A DNA stretch of 64,000 nucleotides from Reichenbachiella ulvae. Its GTDB lineage: Bacteria > Bacteroidota > Bacteroidia > Cytophagales > Cyclobacteriaceae. The DNA is taken from contig NZ_JAOYOD010000001.1 in the NCBI RefSeq assembly GCF_025833875.1, positions 2,790,001-2,854,000 on the forward strand. The letters are read 5' to 3'. Both the position numbers and the translations under genes were made by a program. The notes under the pieces were generated by a model that did no database searches, was not told the DNA's origin, and was given only the letters and a program-made list of their open reading frames with translations. Below are positions 9,097-17,517 of this stretch, piece by piece (the stretch's first letter is position 1; every line of letters begins with the position of its first letter).

Positions 9097-9951
9097 ATGA
9101 TACGAATAATTAAAATCTATTTTAAGACACTGTCAGTACTCCTACCTAGTCTGGCAGGAAAGCAAGCTTTCAGCTTATTTCAAGTCCCAATGAATAAGAA
9201 AATCAGAGACAAAGAGCTACCTTTTTTTGAAAAGGCGAGAGCCTTTACCATACCCTGGCAGTTGGAAGATATCCAAGCCTATAGCATGGGGTCTGAGGAC
9301 GGGCCATTGGTGTTTTTAGTACATGGATGGGAGTCTAGTGCTGCGAGTCTTTATGCCATTGCGGACCGTCTGGCTGCTGAGGGGCATCGAGTCATTGCAT
9401 TCAATCTACCGGCTCATGGCTATTCGAAACTGAAACGAGCCAATCTCAAAATCTGTAAAGAAGCATTTTTGCAAGTCATTGATTTTATAAAACCAGTTGA
9501 GCCTTTTTCAGTCGTGTCGCACTCATTTGGATCTGCCGTTACCACCTACGCGCTGGCCAGATCGGAATGGCCTGTCAACCAATTGGTTTACCTCAGCACA
9601 CCCGATCAGCTGGATGATGTATTCCGGGAATTTGCGGATTTCGTCGGACTCAACCCTCCTGCATTTCAAAAAGTTCTGGATATTGGATCCTCCTTGCTAG
9701 GAGAGCCAGTGGATCAAGTAAGCGTATCAAAGATGGGCAACCAGGTGGACTGTCGCTCCCTCACTATCATCCATGATGAAAAAGATAAAATCATCGACAA
9801 GAGGCATGCAGAAAAGGTCGCTTCACAATGGCCGAATAGCGTTCTCACCATGATCAAAGGAACAGGACACTATCGTATGCTTTGGAATGAAAAGGTTTTG
9901 GACCTTGTTTCCCAGCAGCTAAGTCAAACACAAGAAAAAATAGCGGATTGA
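9097..9951 (+). CDS. alpha/beta hydrolase
   Basis: 284 residues, alpha/beta-hydrolase fold. The oxyanion region is VFLVHGWESSAASLYAIA. The nucleophile elbow is VVSHSFGSAV (Ser in SHSFG). The likely acid Asp is in IIHDEKDKII and the catalytic His in IKGTGHYRML. There is no clear signal peptide; the N-terminus IIKIYFKTLSVLLPSLAGK could associate with the membrane. Substrate unknown. Spacing and the shared palindrome make it a regulon partner of the upstream TetR gene, plausibly detoxifying or processing the same ligand. Confidence 0.85.
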   Translation: MIRIIKIYFKTLSVLLPSLAGKQAFSLFQVPMNKKIRDKELPFFEKARAFTIPWQLEDIQAYSMGSEDGPLVFLVHGWESSAASLYAIADRLAAEGHRVIAFNLPAHGYSKLKRANLKICKEAFLQVIDFIKPVEPFSVVSHSFGSAVTTYALARSEWPVNQLVYLSTPDQLDDVFREFADFVGLNPPAFQKVLDIGSSLLGEPVDQVSVSKMGNQVDCRSLTIIHDEKDKIIDKRHAEKVASQWPNSVLTMIKGTGHYRMLWNEKVLDLVSQQLSQTQEKIAD

Positions 9952-10068
9952 CAAAAAAAGACACAACCCATAACTAACTGACTGTCAATCTAAAATTCAT
10001 ACAGTTCAAATACTAAAGCTCCTTCTTTTTGGTTATTTTCATAGTGTGTATAATAAAATGAAAGTGTT

Positions 10069-10512
10069 ATGAAAAAAATTAGTTTAATCGTCGTGGGAGT
10101 ATTGGCTGCCATCGGCACCATGGCCCAGGAAATCACCCCCTATCAGGCTTATCAAATCAAGAAAGAGGTGACCATCGAGATTCTTGAAATCAAACGAGTA
10201 GAAAAGTATGGCTGGGACAATCTGGAGATTCAATACAGACTAAAAAACAACTCTCCTTATGACCTACAAAAAATAGACTTTTTTGTGCATCTACTGGACG
10301 CAGATCAAAAGGAAATTGGAAGTATAGAATTGTTTGCTTTCAATATTGACAAAGCATCTAACAAGAAATACAAAAGTGTAGAAGTACTGTCTCCCTATGT
10401 CAACGAATCTATCGGACAACATATCGTCGAGACCAAACAAATCGACGTAGTGCTGGATGAGGACGGCTCATCGATGGTCAGGATAGAGGGGTCAGAGATC
10501 AAAAGGAAATAA
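10069..10512 (+). CDS. small secreted protein, unknown
   Basis: 147 residues. Clear Sec signal peptide (ISLIVVGVLAAIGTMA, cleavage before QE). The mature part looks like one beta-sandwich: LEIQYRLKNNSPYDLQKIDF and FFVHLLDADQKEIGSIELFA resemble FxLYD-type extracellular domains, but I cannot confirm the family. It is monocistronic, with a strong terminator starting a few bases after the stop. Confidence 0.65.
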   Translation: MKKISLIVVGVLAAIGTMAQEITPYQAYQIKKEVTIEILEIKRVEKYGWDNLEIQYRLKNNSPYDLQKIDFFVHLLDADQKEIGSIELFAFNIDKASNKKYKSVEVLSPYVNESIGQHIVETKQIDVVLDEDGSSMVRIEGSEIKRK

Positions 10513-10514
10513 AG

Positions 10515-10553
10515 CAAAAAAGCTTCATCGAACAGTTCGATGAAGCTTTTTTT
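10515..10553 (+). terminator. intrinsic terminator
   Basis: A 12-bp stem AGCTTCATCGAA / TTCGATGAAGCT with a 3-base loop. It is flanked by an A-run before and a T-run after, so it can act in both directions. Confidence 0.9.
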
Positions 10554-10582
10554 ATCCTGAATTACAAAATTCAGATATGCAA

Positions 10583-10801
10583 TTACTTTTTACGGATTAG
10601 TTTCAACACACCCAATACCAGTGCTACAGCCCCCACGAACACGGTGAGGTAATATGCATTCTCGCTCATGGTATATGACCCAGACAATTCATTCTTGATC
10701 ATATCGCCCAATCCAGCCTTTGGAGAATGAGTCATTGCCCAATAGACACAAAAGGCGCCAACAATAATATAGGCTAGTGCAAATTTCATGTAGTTCTTCA
10801 T
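10583..10801 (-). CDS. small membrane protein, DUF3185-like
   Basis: 72 residues with two membrane segments (FALAYIIVGAFCVYWAM and YLTVFVGAVALVLGVL) joined by a polar loop with GLGDMIKNELSGS, and a basic C-terminus (IRKK). The layout resembles the small DUF3185 membrane proteins; this is from memory and uncertain. It lies alone between two terminators. Function unknown. Confidence 0.6.
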   Translation of the reverse strand: MKNYMKFALAYIIVGAFCVYWAMTHSPKAGLGDMIKNELSGSYTMSENAYYLTVFVGAVALVLGVLKLIRKK

Positions 10802-10851
10802 AATACTGTTCTTAGTTATGCTGGGAAGTTAGACAAAGTCTATAAAAAGAA

Positions 10852-10881
10852 AAACCCTGACCAATGTATTGATCAGGGTTT
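10852..10881 (-). terminator. terminator of the thioredoxin gene
   Basis: Inverted repeat AAACCCTGA / TCAGGGTTT with an inner CAAT/ATTG pairing. On the reverse strand it is followed by TTTTTCTTTTTATA. Confidence 0.85.
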
Positions 10882-10901
10882 CGATTCGTACTTTCTATTT
10901 C

Positions 10902-11228
10902 TTAAGCCAATTGAGCATCAAGTTTTCCAGCCAAAACATTTTTTGGAACTGCTCCTACTTGCTTGTCAACTACTTCACCATTCTTGAATACCAACAAAGT
11001 TGGGATGCTTCTTACGCCATACTTAGCAGATACTTCTGGGTTAGAATCTACATCTACCTTTCCTACTACGGCCTTTCCTTCATAATCACCAGCTAGCTCT
11101 TCGACAACTGGTCCGATCATCTTACATGGTCCACACCACTCTGCCCAAAAATCCACTAATACTGGCTGATCAGACTGTAAAACTTCGTTGAAGTTGCTGT
11201 CAGTAATTTCTATTGCTTTGTTACCCAT
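10902..11228 (-). CDS. trxA: thioredoxin
   Basis: A 108-residue cytosolic thioredoxin of canonical length. The active site is WCGPC in [16 protein letters not shown]; the cis-Pro loop is [14 protein letters not shown]; the C-terminal helix is [12 protein letters not shown]. It is a general protein-disulfide reductase that takes electrons from thioredoxin reductase (not in this window). It has its own promoter and terminator. Confidence 0.97.
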   Translation of the reverse strand: MGNKAIEITDSNFNEVLQSDQPVLVDFWAEWCGPCKMIGPVVEELAGDYEGKAVVGKVDVDSNPEVSAKYGVRSIPTLLVFKNGEVVDKQVGAVPKNVLAGKLDAQLA

Positions 11229-11275
11229 GATTATAAAATTTAATTAATTCCTTTAATTCTTGTCCTCTGAAAACG

Positions 11276-11283
11276 CAAATATA
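11276..11283 (-). promoter_or_regulatory. -7 box of thioredoxin promoter
   Basis: On the reverse strand this is TATATTTG, an exact TAnnTTTG box about 47 bases before the trxA ATG, leaving a leader of ~40 bases. Confidence 0.6.
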
Positions 11284-11348
11284 ATAGAAATAGTTCTTGA
11301 CAGAATATCGTTTTTTTGAATGAGCTCATAGAGAAAACTAATCAACTT

Positions 11349-11921
11349 TTAATTAACCAGTTCGCCGTTCTCATACTCATATTGTATGGTCACATTTCCC
11401 TCCTGATCAAACCACTTTGCAGTCCCATGAATTTTACCATCCTTGTACATACTTTGTTCCATGATTTTGCCATTGGTGTAGTACTTGGTCTTTGGCCCTT
11501 CCAACTTATCTAAGACATAAAAACGGGACTCTGACTTTCTTCCTCTATCATAAAGAGTGAATTCCCCATCTCTATAGCCATTCACATAATTGGCTAACAA
11601 ACTGAGATCACCATTATCTTCAAATTCCATGTGCACTCCTTGCTTCAATCCATTCACATAAGAAGTGACTGATTTTGGCATACCATTCTTGTGATATACG
11701 GTCCAGGCCCCATTTCGTCTTCCATTGAAGTATTGACCTTCTTCCTCCACCTTGTTGCCAAATTTGATTGTAGCCTTGGACAGTCCCGGGACATCACTGT
11801 AGTCTACCACTTCCGCATGTTCAGGCAAATCTTCCATCTCACCACTGGCTGTCCCAATGGAAGATTGCTGACAAGAAAAAAGAGTTGCACACACGAAAGC
11901 AGCTATCCATGAATATTTCAT
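11349..11921 (-). CDS. MORN-repeat (YwqK-like) lipoprotein
   Basis: 190 residues. Lipoprotein signal IAAFVCATLFSCQQ with the lipidated Cys at about residue 17. From residue ~60 on, there are repeated antitoxin/MORN-variant units: GQYFNGRRNGAWTVYHKNG, SYVNGLKQGVHMEFEDNG, NYVNGYRDGEFTLYDRG, YYTNGKIMEQSMYKDG, YEYENGELVN. These ~22-residue beta-hairpin repeats are common in Bacteroidota envelope lipoproteins. The role is unknown, probably binding or structural at the outer membrane. Confidence 0.85.
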   Translation of the reverse strand: MKYSWIAAFVCATLFSCQQSSIGTASGEMEDLPEHAEVVDYSDVPGLSKATIKFGNKVEEEGQYFNGRRNGAWTVYHKNGMPKSVTSYVNGLKQGVHMEFEDNGDLSLLANYVNGYRDGEFTLYDRGRKSESRFYVLDKLEGPKTKYYTNGKIMEQSMYKDGKIHGTAKWFDQEGNVTIQYEYENGELVN

Positions 11922-11980
11922 CTTAGTTAATCTTTTGATTTGAAAACAAAATTTGGGTCAAAAATAAAAAAAGGCTCGAA

Positions 11981-12841
11981 TTAATTATTCCATTCAAAGC
12001 TGAGTTTGTCTCCAGGTTTGAGTTGAGCTAACTGACCGAGCTGCCGTTTGTCAACTACGGCAATTCGGGGATAGCCACCAGTCGTCTGTGCATCGGCCAT
12101 TAGAATAATGGGCTGGCCAGAATGTGTCAATTGAATGACACCCGGAAATACCGGAGAAGAAATAATCTCATGTTTCTGATCCAAAGACAAACACCCCTCC
12201 AGTCTAATTCCCATTCGATTGCTTTCGTGGGCCACCATGTGCTCCTGATCAAGCAATTGTACTATCGCCCCTTCAAAATATTTTGATTCGGGAGCTACAG
12301 TAACACGAATAGCTTTTCTCAAATTGGGAAAAGCTCCCTTCACGCTAATTTCCTTTCGTGGTTGATCGAGAGAGGTATCTATCGTAAAACGACTACCCTT
12401 TCGAAGCAGGTTTTCAGTAAATCCAGCACTGTTCAAGGGAGAAACACTACCTAACCACTGGGGCTGGGGCCATTTGCCTCGGATAGCCAAATAAGCTCGG
12501 CAACCCGAAACTACACGACCAAAGGCCAAACAATCTCCCGTAGACACAGATATTGGCTCACCATTAGAGATGGGGAGACCATTCAAACTCGGTGACAAAT
12601 CTGCTCCCGTAATAGCCAGGAGACCAAATCCTTCAAAGGTGATTTTCGGTCCAGCCACGGTGATTTCAAGAGCGGGCTCTCCATCCTCATTGCCAACTAT
12701 TTGATTGGCCAGTGCATAAAGATCAATCCCCATCGCGCCGCCCACAGGTATCCCTTGCTCCTGACAGCCCAGGCGTCCATAATCTTGTACAGTGGTTTGC
12801 AATCCGGGCTTTTCGATATGTAATGTGAGTCTACCAGACAT
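11981..12841 (-). CDS. pxpC: 5-oxoprolinase subunit C
   Basis: About 286 residues; the third component of the PxpABC 5-oxoprolinase, which opens 5-oxoproline (pyroglutamate) to glutamate with ATP in the cytosol. Family signs: EKPGLQTTVQDYGRLG at the N-terminus, ALEITVAGP, LAITGADLSP, CRAYLAIRGK, and SGQPIILMADAQTTGGYPRI near the C-terminus. The open frame extends 11 codons upstream, but ATG at 12841 gives the normal start (MSGRLTLHIEKPG) and an 11-base overlap with pxpB. Older annotations call this a biotin-dependent carboxyltransferase or KipA. Confidence 0.92.
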   Translation of the reverse strand: MSGRLTLHIEKPGLQTTVQDYGRLGCQEQGIPVGGAMGIDLYALANQIVGNEDGEPALEITVAGPKITFEGFGLLAITGADLSPSLNGLPISNGEPISVSTGDCLAFGRVVSGCRAYLAIRGKWPQPQWLGSVSPLNSAGFTENLLRKGSRFTIDTSLDQPRKEISVKGAFPNLRKAIRVTVAPESKYFEGAIVQLLDQEHMVAHESNRMGIRLEGCLSLDQKHEIISSPVFPGVIQLTHSGQPIILMADAQTTGGYPRIAVVDKRQLGQLAQLKPGDKLSFEWNN

Positions 12842-13547
12842 GGAGTGACTTATAATTGAACTGCCCTGAAGCAATATCTTTTTCTATCAAATGAAAATCA
12901 TGGGAATTAATTGAAAAAAACTGTACCCGATCTCCCTCTCCTAACAAAGCTGGCTTATCCCAATGCCTATCAAACATGGGTATGGGGGTACGACCAATAA
13001 TCTGCCAACCGCCGGGTGCATCACTGGGATACACACCTGTCTGGCTCCCTGCTAGTCCTACCGAACCACGAGGTACCATTGTTCTGGCCTTAGACCTTCT
13101 CGGTACTTGAAGGCTCTCCTCCAGTTTACCCAAATAAGGAAACCCCGGCAAAAACCCAATCATAAAAGTGTGATAGATCGACTGACAGTGTTGCGCAATA
13201 ATATCCTCTTTTGACAAGGAGGTGATATGATTGACCTCCTCCATATCCATAGCAAAATCGCCATCGTAGCAGACCGGTATTCTATATAACAAGGATTGCT
13301 CCTCCTCTTCAGGATCAACCGAAAGCTTCTGGATTTTCCTCAGCAAATCGGCTTGCTTCACCATTTTGGGATCAAACTCCACCATCACGGAGCAATAAGC
13401 AGGAATGACCTGAACGACACCTTTCCATGCAGATTGATCCAATGCTATTTTCATCGCATGAACCTGAGCATTGACAGATAGGTCTACTATTTGTTCGAAT
13501 TGAATTAAAATGTGATTCGCTCCATATGGGCTAATCTCAAAAGTCAT
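12831..13547 (-). CDS. pxpB: 5-oxoprolinase subunit B
   Basis: 238 residues; KipI/PxpB family, part of the ATP-dependent 5-oxoprolinase. Motifs: HTFMIGFLPGFPYLG, VPRRSKARTMVPRGSVGLAG, TGVYPSDAPGGWQIIGRTP. The N-terminal half (NHILIQFEQIVD, YCSVMVEFDP) is the usual alpha/beta lead domain. The start overlaps the pxpA stop by 4 bases (ATGA) and the gene overlaps pxpC, so the three are translationally coupled. KipI of Bacillus inhibits a sporulation kinase, but the full pxpABC set favours the metabolic role. Confidence 0.93.
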   Translation of the reverse strand: MTFEISPYGANHILIQFEQIVDLSVNAQVHAMKIALDQSAWKGVVQVIPAYCSVMVEFDPKMVKQADLLRKIQKLSVDPEEEEQSLLYRIPVCYDGDFAMDMEEVNHITSLSKEDIIAQHCQSIYHTFMIGFLPGFPYLGKLEESLQVPRRSKARTMVPRGSVGLAGSQTGVYPSDAPGGWQIIGRTPIPMFDRHWDKPALLGEGDRVQFFSINSHDFHLIEKDIASGQFNYKSLHVW

Positions 13548-14314
13548 ACAGGTTTGATTTCATACCCTAAACCACTCATTTGTTCATGAATGTATCTAAG
13601 GATTTTAGGGGCCGCTTCATTGTCTCCATGTACGCAAAAACTTTCAGCCTGAATAGTCAGCTCTCCACCTCCATTGACCGGAACGACTCCTTTGTCAACC
13701 ATAGAACGCAATTGCGACAAAGCAACTTCAGGGTCTTCGATCAAAGCATTGTCCTTGCCGCGAGGCGTCAGATATCCATCTGCCTCATACGTACGATCAA
13801 TGAAGGCCTCTTTGATAAATGGAACACCAAATTCTTTGGCGACATGTTCTGTCACCGAACCGGCCATCCCCATCAAAGCCAATGAAGAATCAATCTCAAT
13901 CAATGATGCCACGATCGCTTCCGAAATCTCTTCGTCTCTGCTTGCCTGGTTATAAAGCGCGCCATGAGGCTTGACATAAGTCAACTTGCCTCCCTTACTT
14001 TCAGTCAGCGCCTTCATCATAGCTACCTGATACTTGATAACTGAACGCAACTGATCTGGATCCATATCCATTTCCTGCCTACCAAATCCAGCCCTGTCCA
14101 TGTAAGAAGGGTGGGCACCAATTCGAATCCCCCTACGTATTGCCATGTCCAGGGCACGTTCTATTACCCAAGGATCACCCGCATGAAATCCGCATGAAAT
14201 GTTGCACGAACTCACCCATGGCATCAAGTCTCCTTCTCGACCTGCCATGTGTTCCGAACTGCTCTCGCCTATATCACAATTGATATCAATATTTTGACCT
14301 GCCATATAACTCAA
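13544..14314 (-). CDS. pxpA: 5-oxoprolinase subunit A (LamB/YcsF family)
   Basis: 256 residues, first gene of the pxpABC operon. Motifs: INCDIGESS near the N-terminus, SCNISCGFHAGDP (metal/active-site region), RIGAHPSYMDRAGFGR, YVKPHGALYNQ, and FCVHGDN near the end. It catalyses the ring-opening step together with PxpBC. The start may be ATG at 14314 or three codons later (MAGQNIDIN); the latter matches the family opening more closely. Confidence 0.94.
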   Translation of the reverse strand: MSYMAGQNIDINCDIGESSSEHMAGREGDLMPWVSSCNISCGFHAGDPWVIERALDMAIRRGIRIGAHPSYMDRAGFGRQEMDMDPDQLRSVIKYQVAMMKALTESKGGKLTYVKPHGALYNQASRDEEISEAIVASLIEIDSSLALMGMAGSVTEHVAKEFGVPFIKEAFIDRTYEADGYLTPRGKDNALIEDPEVALSQLRSMVDKGVVPVNGGGELTIQAESFCVHGDNEAAPKILRYIHEQMSGLGYEIKPV

Positions 14315-14424
14315 ATCTAATTATCATTCATGAAACAACTTTGTACGAATAGAAGAGAATTTATGATTATTTATTGATGAATTCTCACTAATCTAACTTT
14401 AATATTGAAGTTTATTCAATAAAA

Positions 14425-16377
14425 TTGCACTTTGAAATAATCGCAATCAATTTGTTCAACTTCTATAAAAAATCTTCCGTAACCACACTTGACAGTGTCT
14501 TCGCCAAAGCAGAAAAAGCGACTTATAAAAAAGGCGAAAAACTGGCTGGTCAATTCGAAAAGACCCATTATTACTTTCTCTTACAAGAAGGCGAAGTGAG
14601 TGTTTTTTCCTTTTTGGGTAGTGACAAGAGAAGAGTTGAATTGGGGAGATACAAGGCGGTAAATTCCCCCTTAGGGCTGGATGTCATGAACGAACCTTTT
14701 CGTCATGACTCGACCATAGAGGCCTATTCAGATACAGTCACTGTCCTGAGATGGGAAAGAAAAGCACTCAATGCTTACCTGGAAAAAAACATTGACAAGG
14801 CGATCCTCTTTTATGAGATGATCAACACCAATGCGCTGACATTGATCAAAGAGTCGAGTTATCTCTTTGCCAACACGGCGATGATTTCAAAAACCAGCAA
14901 TCCGAATCAAAAAGCGTCTAAAGGTTATGATTCGCCGCTTGGTTTTACCGAAGATGATCTGGTAGTATTCCTACTACAATCTCCCTTTTTCGAAATCTTC
15001 GAAGAGGAAGATTTGAGAGCACTGTCTAAATTCTTCGTTCGTAAGCAATACAAGGTGGGCAACATCATCGATTTGCAAGACGAAGTGAGTAAAGGGGTCA
15101 ACCTATTGCGTGTGGGTGACATACGTTTTTCGAGATACAACGAGGAAGGCAAATACAAAGTCTCGCTACGTGCCATTTCTACTCCTGGCTACTTGCTAGG
15201 ACCTTCTGGCTTTTTGGGAGCTGAAAATGTAATGACTACCAAGGCCAAAAAGGATTCGGTAATCCTTCACCTGCCCTACGATGCGCTAAAAAACCTTAGC
15301 AACAAAAGACCAGAGTTCGCTCTGAACTTACAAAAGCGAATCAGCTGGTTGATCAACAATCAGCTAAGAGGCTTGCGCGCCCGATTGATTTCTGCACAGT
15401 TCAATGAAGAGGTAACTGTGGCCACCAACCTGATCGAAAGCAATCGTACGAGTTTATCACTTAACTCTCCATTGCACAAGGTTCCACATTTGTTGAGCTT
15501 CAAACATACGATTACAGACGGACTAAGCATCCTACATCATGTGGAGCTAAATGGTGGGGGAATAGAAAAGAACATTGCTTCGTTATGTCTGGACAATCTC
15601 CACGACACGCAGCGAGAAGTAAACTTTTATGAAAGCCTCCAAGACATCTACAACGCCGTAGTTTCTGCTCCAGCCATCATGATGCCTGACAAGGTCAATC
15701 GCGAATGCATTAAGCTTTCCCAAAAGACTTTTGAGCTAGCCAGTACATTTGTTAAAGGAAAAGAATTGATTCCAGAGACACCTGGACATCTATTTATATA
15801 CAATCACATTCTGAATCCGCCCTACTACGCGCTACCAAACCAGTTTCAGATCAATCTAGACTGCCAACTGTTGAGTACGATCGTAGCTGATGCCTACAAC
15901 GAAGAGGTACTGATGAAAATCGTAAGGAGTGGTCGTGAGATCGAGCATGGTCACCAGACCTATTACGAACGTCTCGGCTATATCAATGCTTATACTGAGG
16001 CTTCAGAAGGGACTGACAGCTTCGAAAAGAACGAAAGGGTATCTGATCAGATAGAAGAGTTTCTAACTGAATTTAACAACGTATTGATCGCACCAGAGCA
16101 CACCGCATATGCCACAGAGCAATCACCTGGTGTATTCAATCCAGATGTCTTCGAGAGGATCCTCGAAATGGAACGCGAACCGCTGATCGTACCTGTAGTA
16201 ATGGCCAATTTTGACAAGCGCATTCGAAACAACAAGTTTGCCTGTGAGATAAAAGAGCCCTTTCTTTTGAGTCAAAAAATGCAAGAATGGTGTATCAACA
16301 GCGTGGATGCATTCTTATCTGAATACAGAAAAGAATACAAAAACTATGTAAAAGAGCTGTCTGAAGCCACTCAATAA
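14425..16377 (+). CDS. two cNMP-binding-like domains fused to an acyltransferase-like domain
   Basis: About 650 residues. No ATG precedes the conserved-looking sequence, so TTG at 14425 (or TTG at 14452) is the likely start; a stop lies upstream at 14389. Residues ~35-130 (YKKGEKLAGQF; YYFLLQEGEVSVFSFLG) and ~180-310 (LLQSPFFEIFEEEDLRALSK; KVGNIIDLQDEVSKGVNLLR) are two CRP-type beta-roll domains. The second lacks the phosphate-binding Arg cassette. The C-terminal ~230 residues recall PlsC acyltransferases: HLFIYNHILNPP (NH kept, Asp of NHx4D missing), VLIAPEHTAYATE in place of FPEGTRS, and EPLIVPVVM. No DNA-binding domain is seen. Possibly ligand-gated lipid acylation; function is inference. 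Confidence 0.6.
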   Translation: MHFEIIAINLFNFYKKSSVTTLDSVFAKAEKATYKKGEKLAGQFEKTHYYFLLQEGEVSVFSFLGSDKRRVELGRYKAVNSPLGLDVMNEPFRHDSTIEAYSDTVTVLRWERKALNAYLEKNIDKAILFYEMINTNALTLIKESSYLFANTAMISKTSNPNQKASKGYDSPLGFTEDDLVVFLLQSPFFEIFEEEDLRALSKFFVRKQYKVGNIIDLQDEVSKGVNLLRVGDIRFSRYNEEGKYKVSLRAISTPGYLLGPSGFLGAENVMTTKAKKDSVILHLPYDALKNLSNKRPEFALNLQKRISWLINNQLRGLRARLISAQFNEEVTVATNLIESNRTSLSLNSPLHKVPHLLSFKHTITDGLSILHHVELNGGGIEKNIASLCLDNLHDTQREVNFYESLQDIYNAVVSAPAIMMPDKVNRECIKLSQKTFELASTFVKGKELIPETPGHLFIYNHILNPPYYALPNQFQINLDCQLLSTIVADAYNEEVLMKIVRSGREIEHGHQTYYERLGYINAYTEASEGTDSFEKNERVSDQIEEFLTEFNNVLIAPEHTAYATEQSPGVFNPDVFERILEMEREPLIVPVVMANFDKRIRNNKFACEIKEPFLLSQKMQEWCINSVDAFLSEYRKEYKNYVKELSEATQ

Positions 16378-16470
16378 GCATCTGACACCAAGAACTGCGA
16401 TATCACAGTTTAAAAATCCTGAAAAAATTCCTATTGACTTGCTGATGTTCATAGTAATGTTTTGAACTCG

Positions 16471-16493
16471 ACCCTACATTTGTATTGTAGGGT
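16471..16493 (+). terminator. hairpin after the cNMP-acyltransferase gene
   Basis: Stem ACCCTACA / TGTAGGGT with a 7-base loop, followed by TTTAG. The T-run is short, so it is a weak terminator. It overlaps the TACATTTG box. Confidence 0.45.
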
Positions 16494-16597
16494 TTTAGAA
16501 AAACCCACTAGTTCAATAACATTTTGCTAATAATAAAAAGTTAAGAAAATTCCTTTTTGCATAGCATCTCTGTGTATTTGATGTTTTCAAGTCTATA

Positions 16598-16637
16598 GGC
16601 TCTACCGGTTGTCGGACGGTAGGGCCGTTTTTTTTTA
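16598..16637 (+). terminator. strong intrinsic terminator with no gene upstream
   Basis: Stem GGCTCTACCG / CGGTAGGGCC (one G-T pair), 9-base loop, then G and ten Ts. The nearest plus-strand gene ended 220 bases earlier, which suggests a separate short transcript. Confidence 0.8.
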
Positions 16638-16828
16638 TCTCCTTCAAACTTTTCTAGCAAATGCACAAATTGACATCCACTATAATGGATCAACCAATAT
16701 TTCTGAAAGAATTAAAACCTTCATTATTCGGCGTTCAATATTCGATGTTCGAAATTGAAGATTGAAATGATAAAATCAAAGACAGGTAGAATCACCTCTT
16801 CTTTTCACTTTCCAACTTTCAACTAAAC

Positions 16829-17197
16829 TTAGTCCTCAGGATAAGGAATAAAGATGAAATTGGTAAACTCCTGATCAATCACAAATAGACAGCAGAATTC
16901 ATCTGGGTTTTTGTAAGCCTCCTTAAACAGGTCCACTTTGTCCTTTTGAACCACCTCTCTTTGAACAAATTCGTCTAAATAGGAGGCAGAATAGTTCCAT
17001 TCGTTTTCCAACTCCTTAGCCTTGAACAGCACTTGACCAATAGAAACTTCGTGCTTACTAATCGGGAAAATTGGAAAATCAGAAAAGCCCCTATCTCTGA
17101 TGTGATAAGAGGCTTCCTTAAGGTTATCGCTCACTTTCACAAAATCCTCGGTGATGGTACCGAGATATTTTCCATTCAATTCAGGATCGTTGTTCAT
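16829..17197 (-). CDS. conserved-looking hypothetical cytosolic protein
   Basis: 122 residues, no signal peptide or membrane segment. Acidic and mixed alpha/beta in feel: ITEDFVKVSDNLKEASYHIR, FPIFPISKHEVSIGQVLF, and a hydrophobic close FCCLFVIDQEFTNFIFIPYP. Codon use and an intact frame support a real gene. I do not recognise the family. It stands alone between two non-coding stretches. Confidence 0.6.
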   Translation of the reverse strand: MNNDPELNGKYLGTITEDFVKVSDNLKEASYHIRDRGFSDFPIFPISKHEVSIGQVLFKAKELENEWNYSASYLDEFVQREVVQKDKVDLFKEAYKNPDEFCCLFVIDQEFTNFIFIPYPED

Positions 17198-17517
17198 TTT
17201 TGCTTCTAATTATTATGACCGCAAAGAAAAAAACAATTTAAGACTATGCTAAGCCTAGCACCAACTATTCATATTGTTCTTCCTTTTAATTTTTGGATTA
17301 TTTCAGAAACTCGTTCAAGAGTAAGCCACTCATTTTTGAAAATAATCATAGAATCATTTGACCGTCTCCTCATAAACATGAAAGAAATCTGTATTTCCAA
17401 TCTCAGTTACCTCCTCATTCACAAAAGCAACCTCACTTATTGGCATGTGAAACTCATCTAAGATTTAGTGAGACTTTGTTACTGAAAGGGCATACTGTAA
17501 TCAAATAACAGGTATGA
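17198..17517. other. 320-base gap, no gene called
   Basis: Separates the housekeeping side from the glycoconjugate region. A 71-codon frame on the plus strand (17246-17461) has no start context or protein-like composition and is not called. No hairpin with a T-run or repeat was seen. Confidence 0.5.

Larger units (their letters stand above)
16378..16828. other. 451-base non-coding stretch with two hairpins and a possible small RNA
   Basis: No credible gene. It holds a hairpin at 16471-16493, a strong terminator at 16598-16637, an exact -7-type box (TACATTTG, 16475-16482), and after 16725 an AT-rich run of imperfect TTC-containing words (TTCGGCGTTCAATATTCGATG) of the kind often scattered between genes in this phylum. 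Confidence 0.5.

Noticed and set aside
17246..17461. 71-codon plus-strand open frame in a gap
   Set aside because: No start context or domain, composition unlike a protein, and it lies in AT-rich intergenic DNA.
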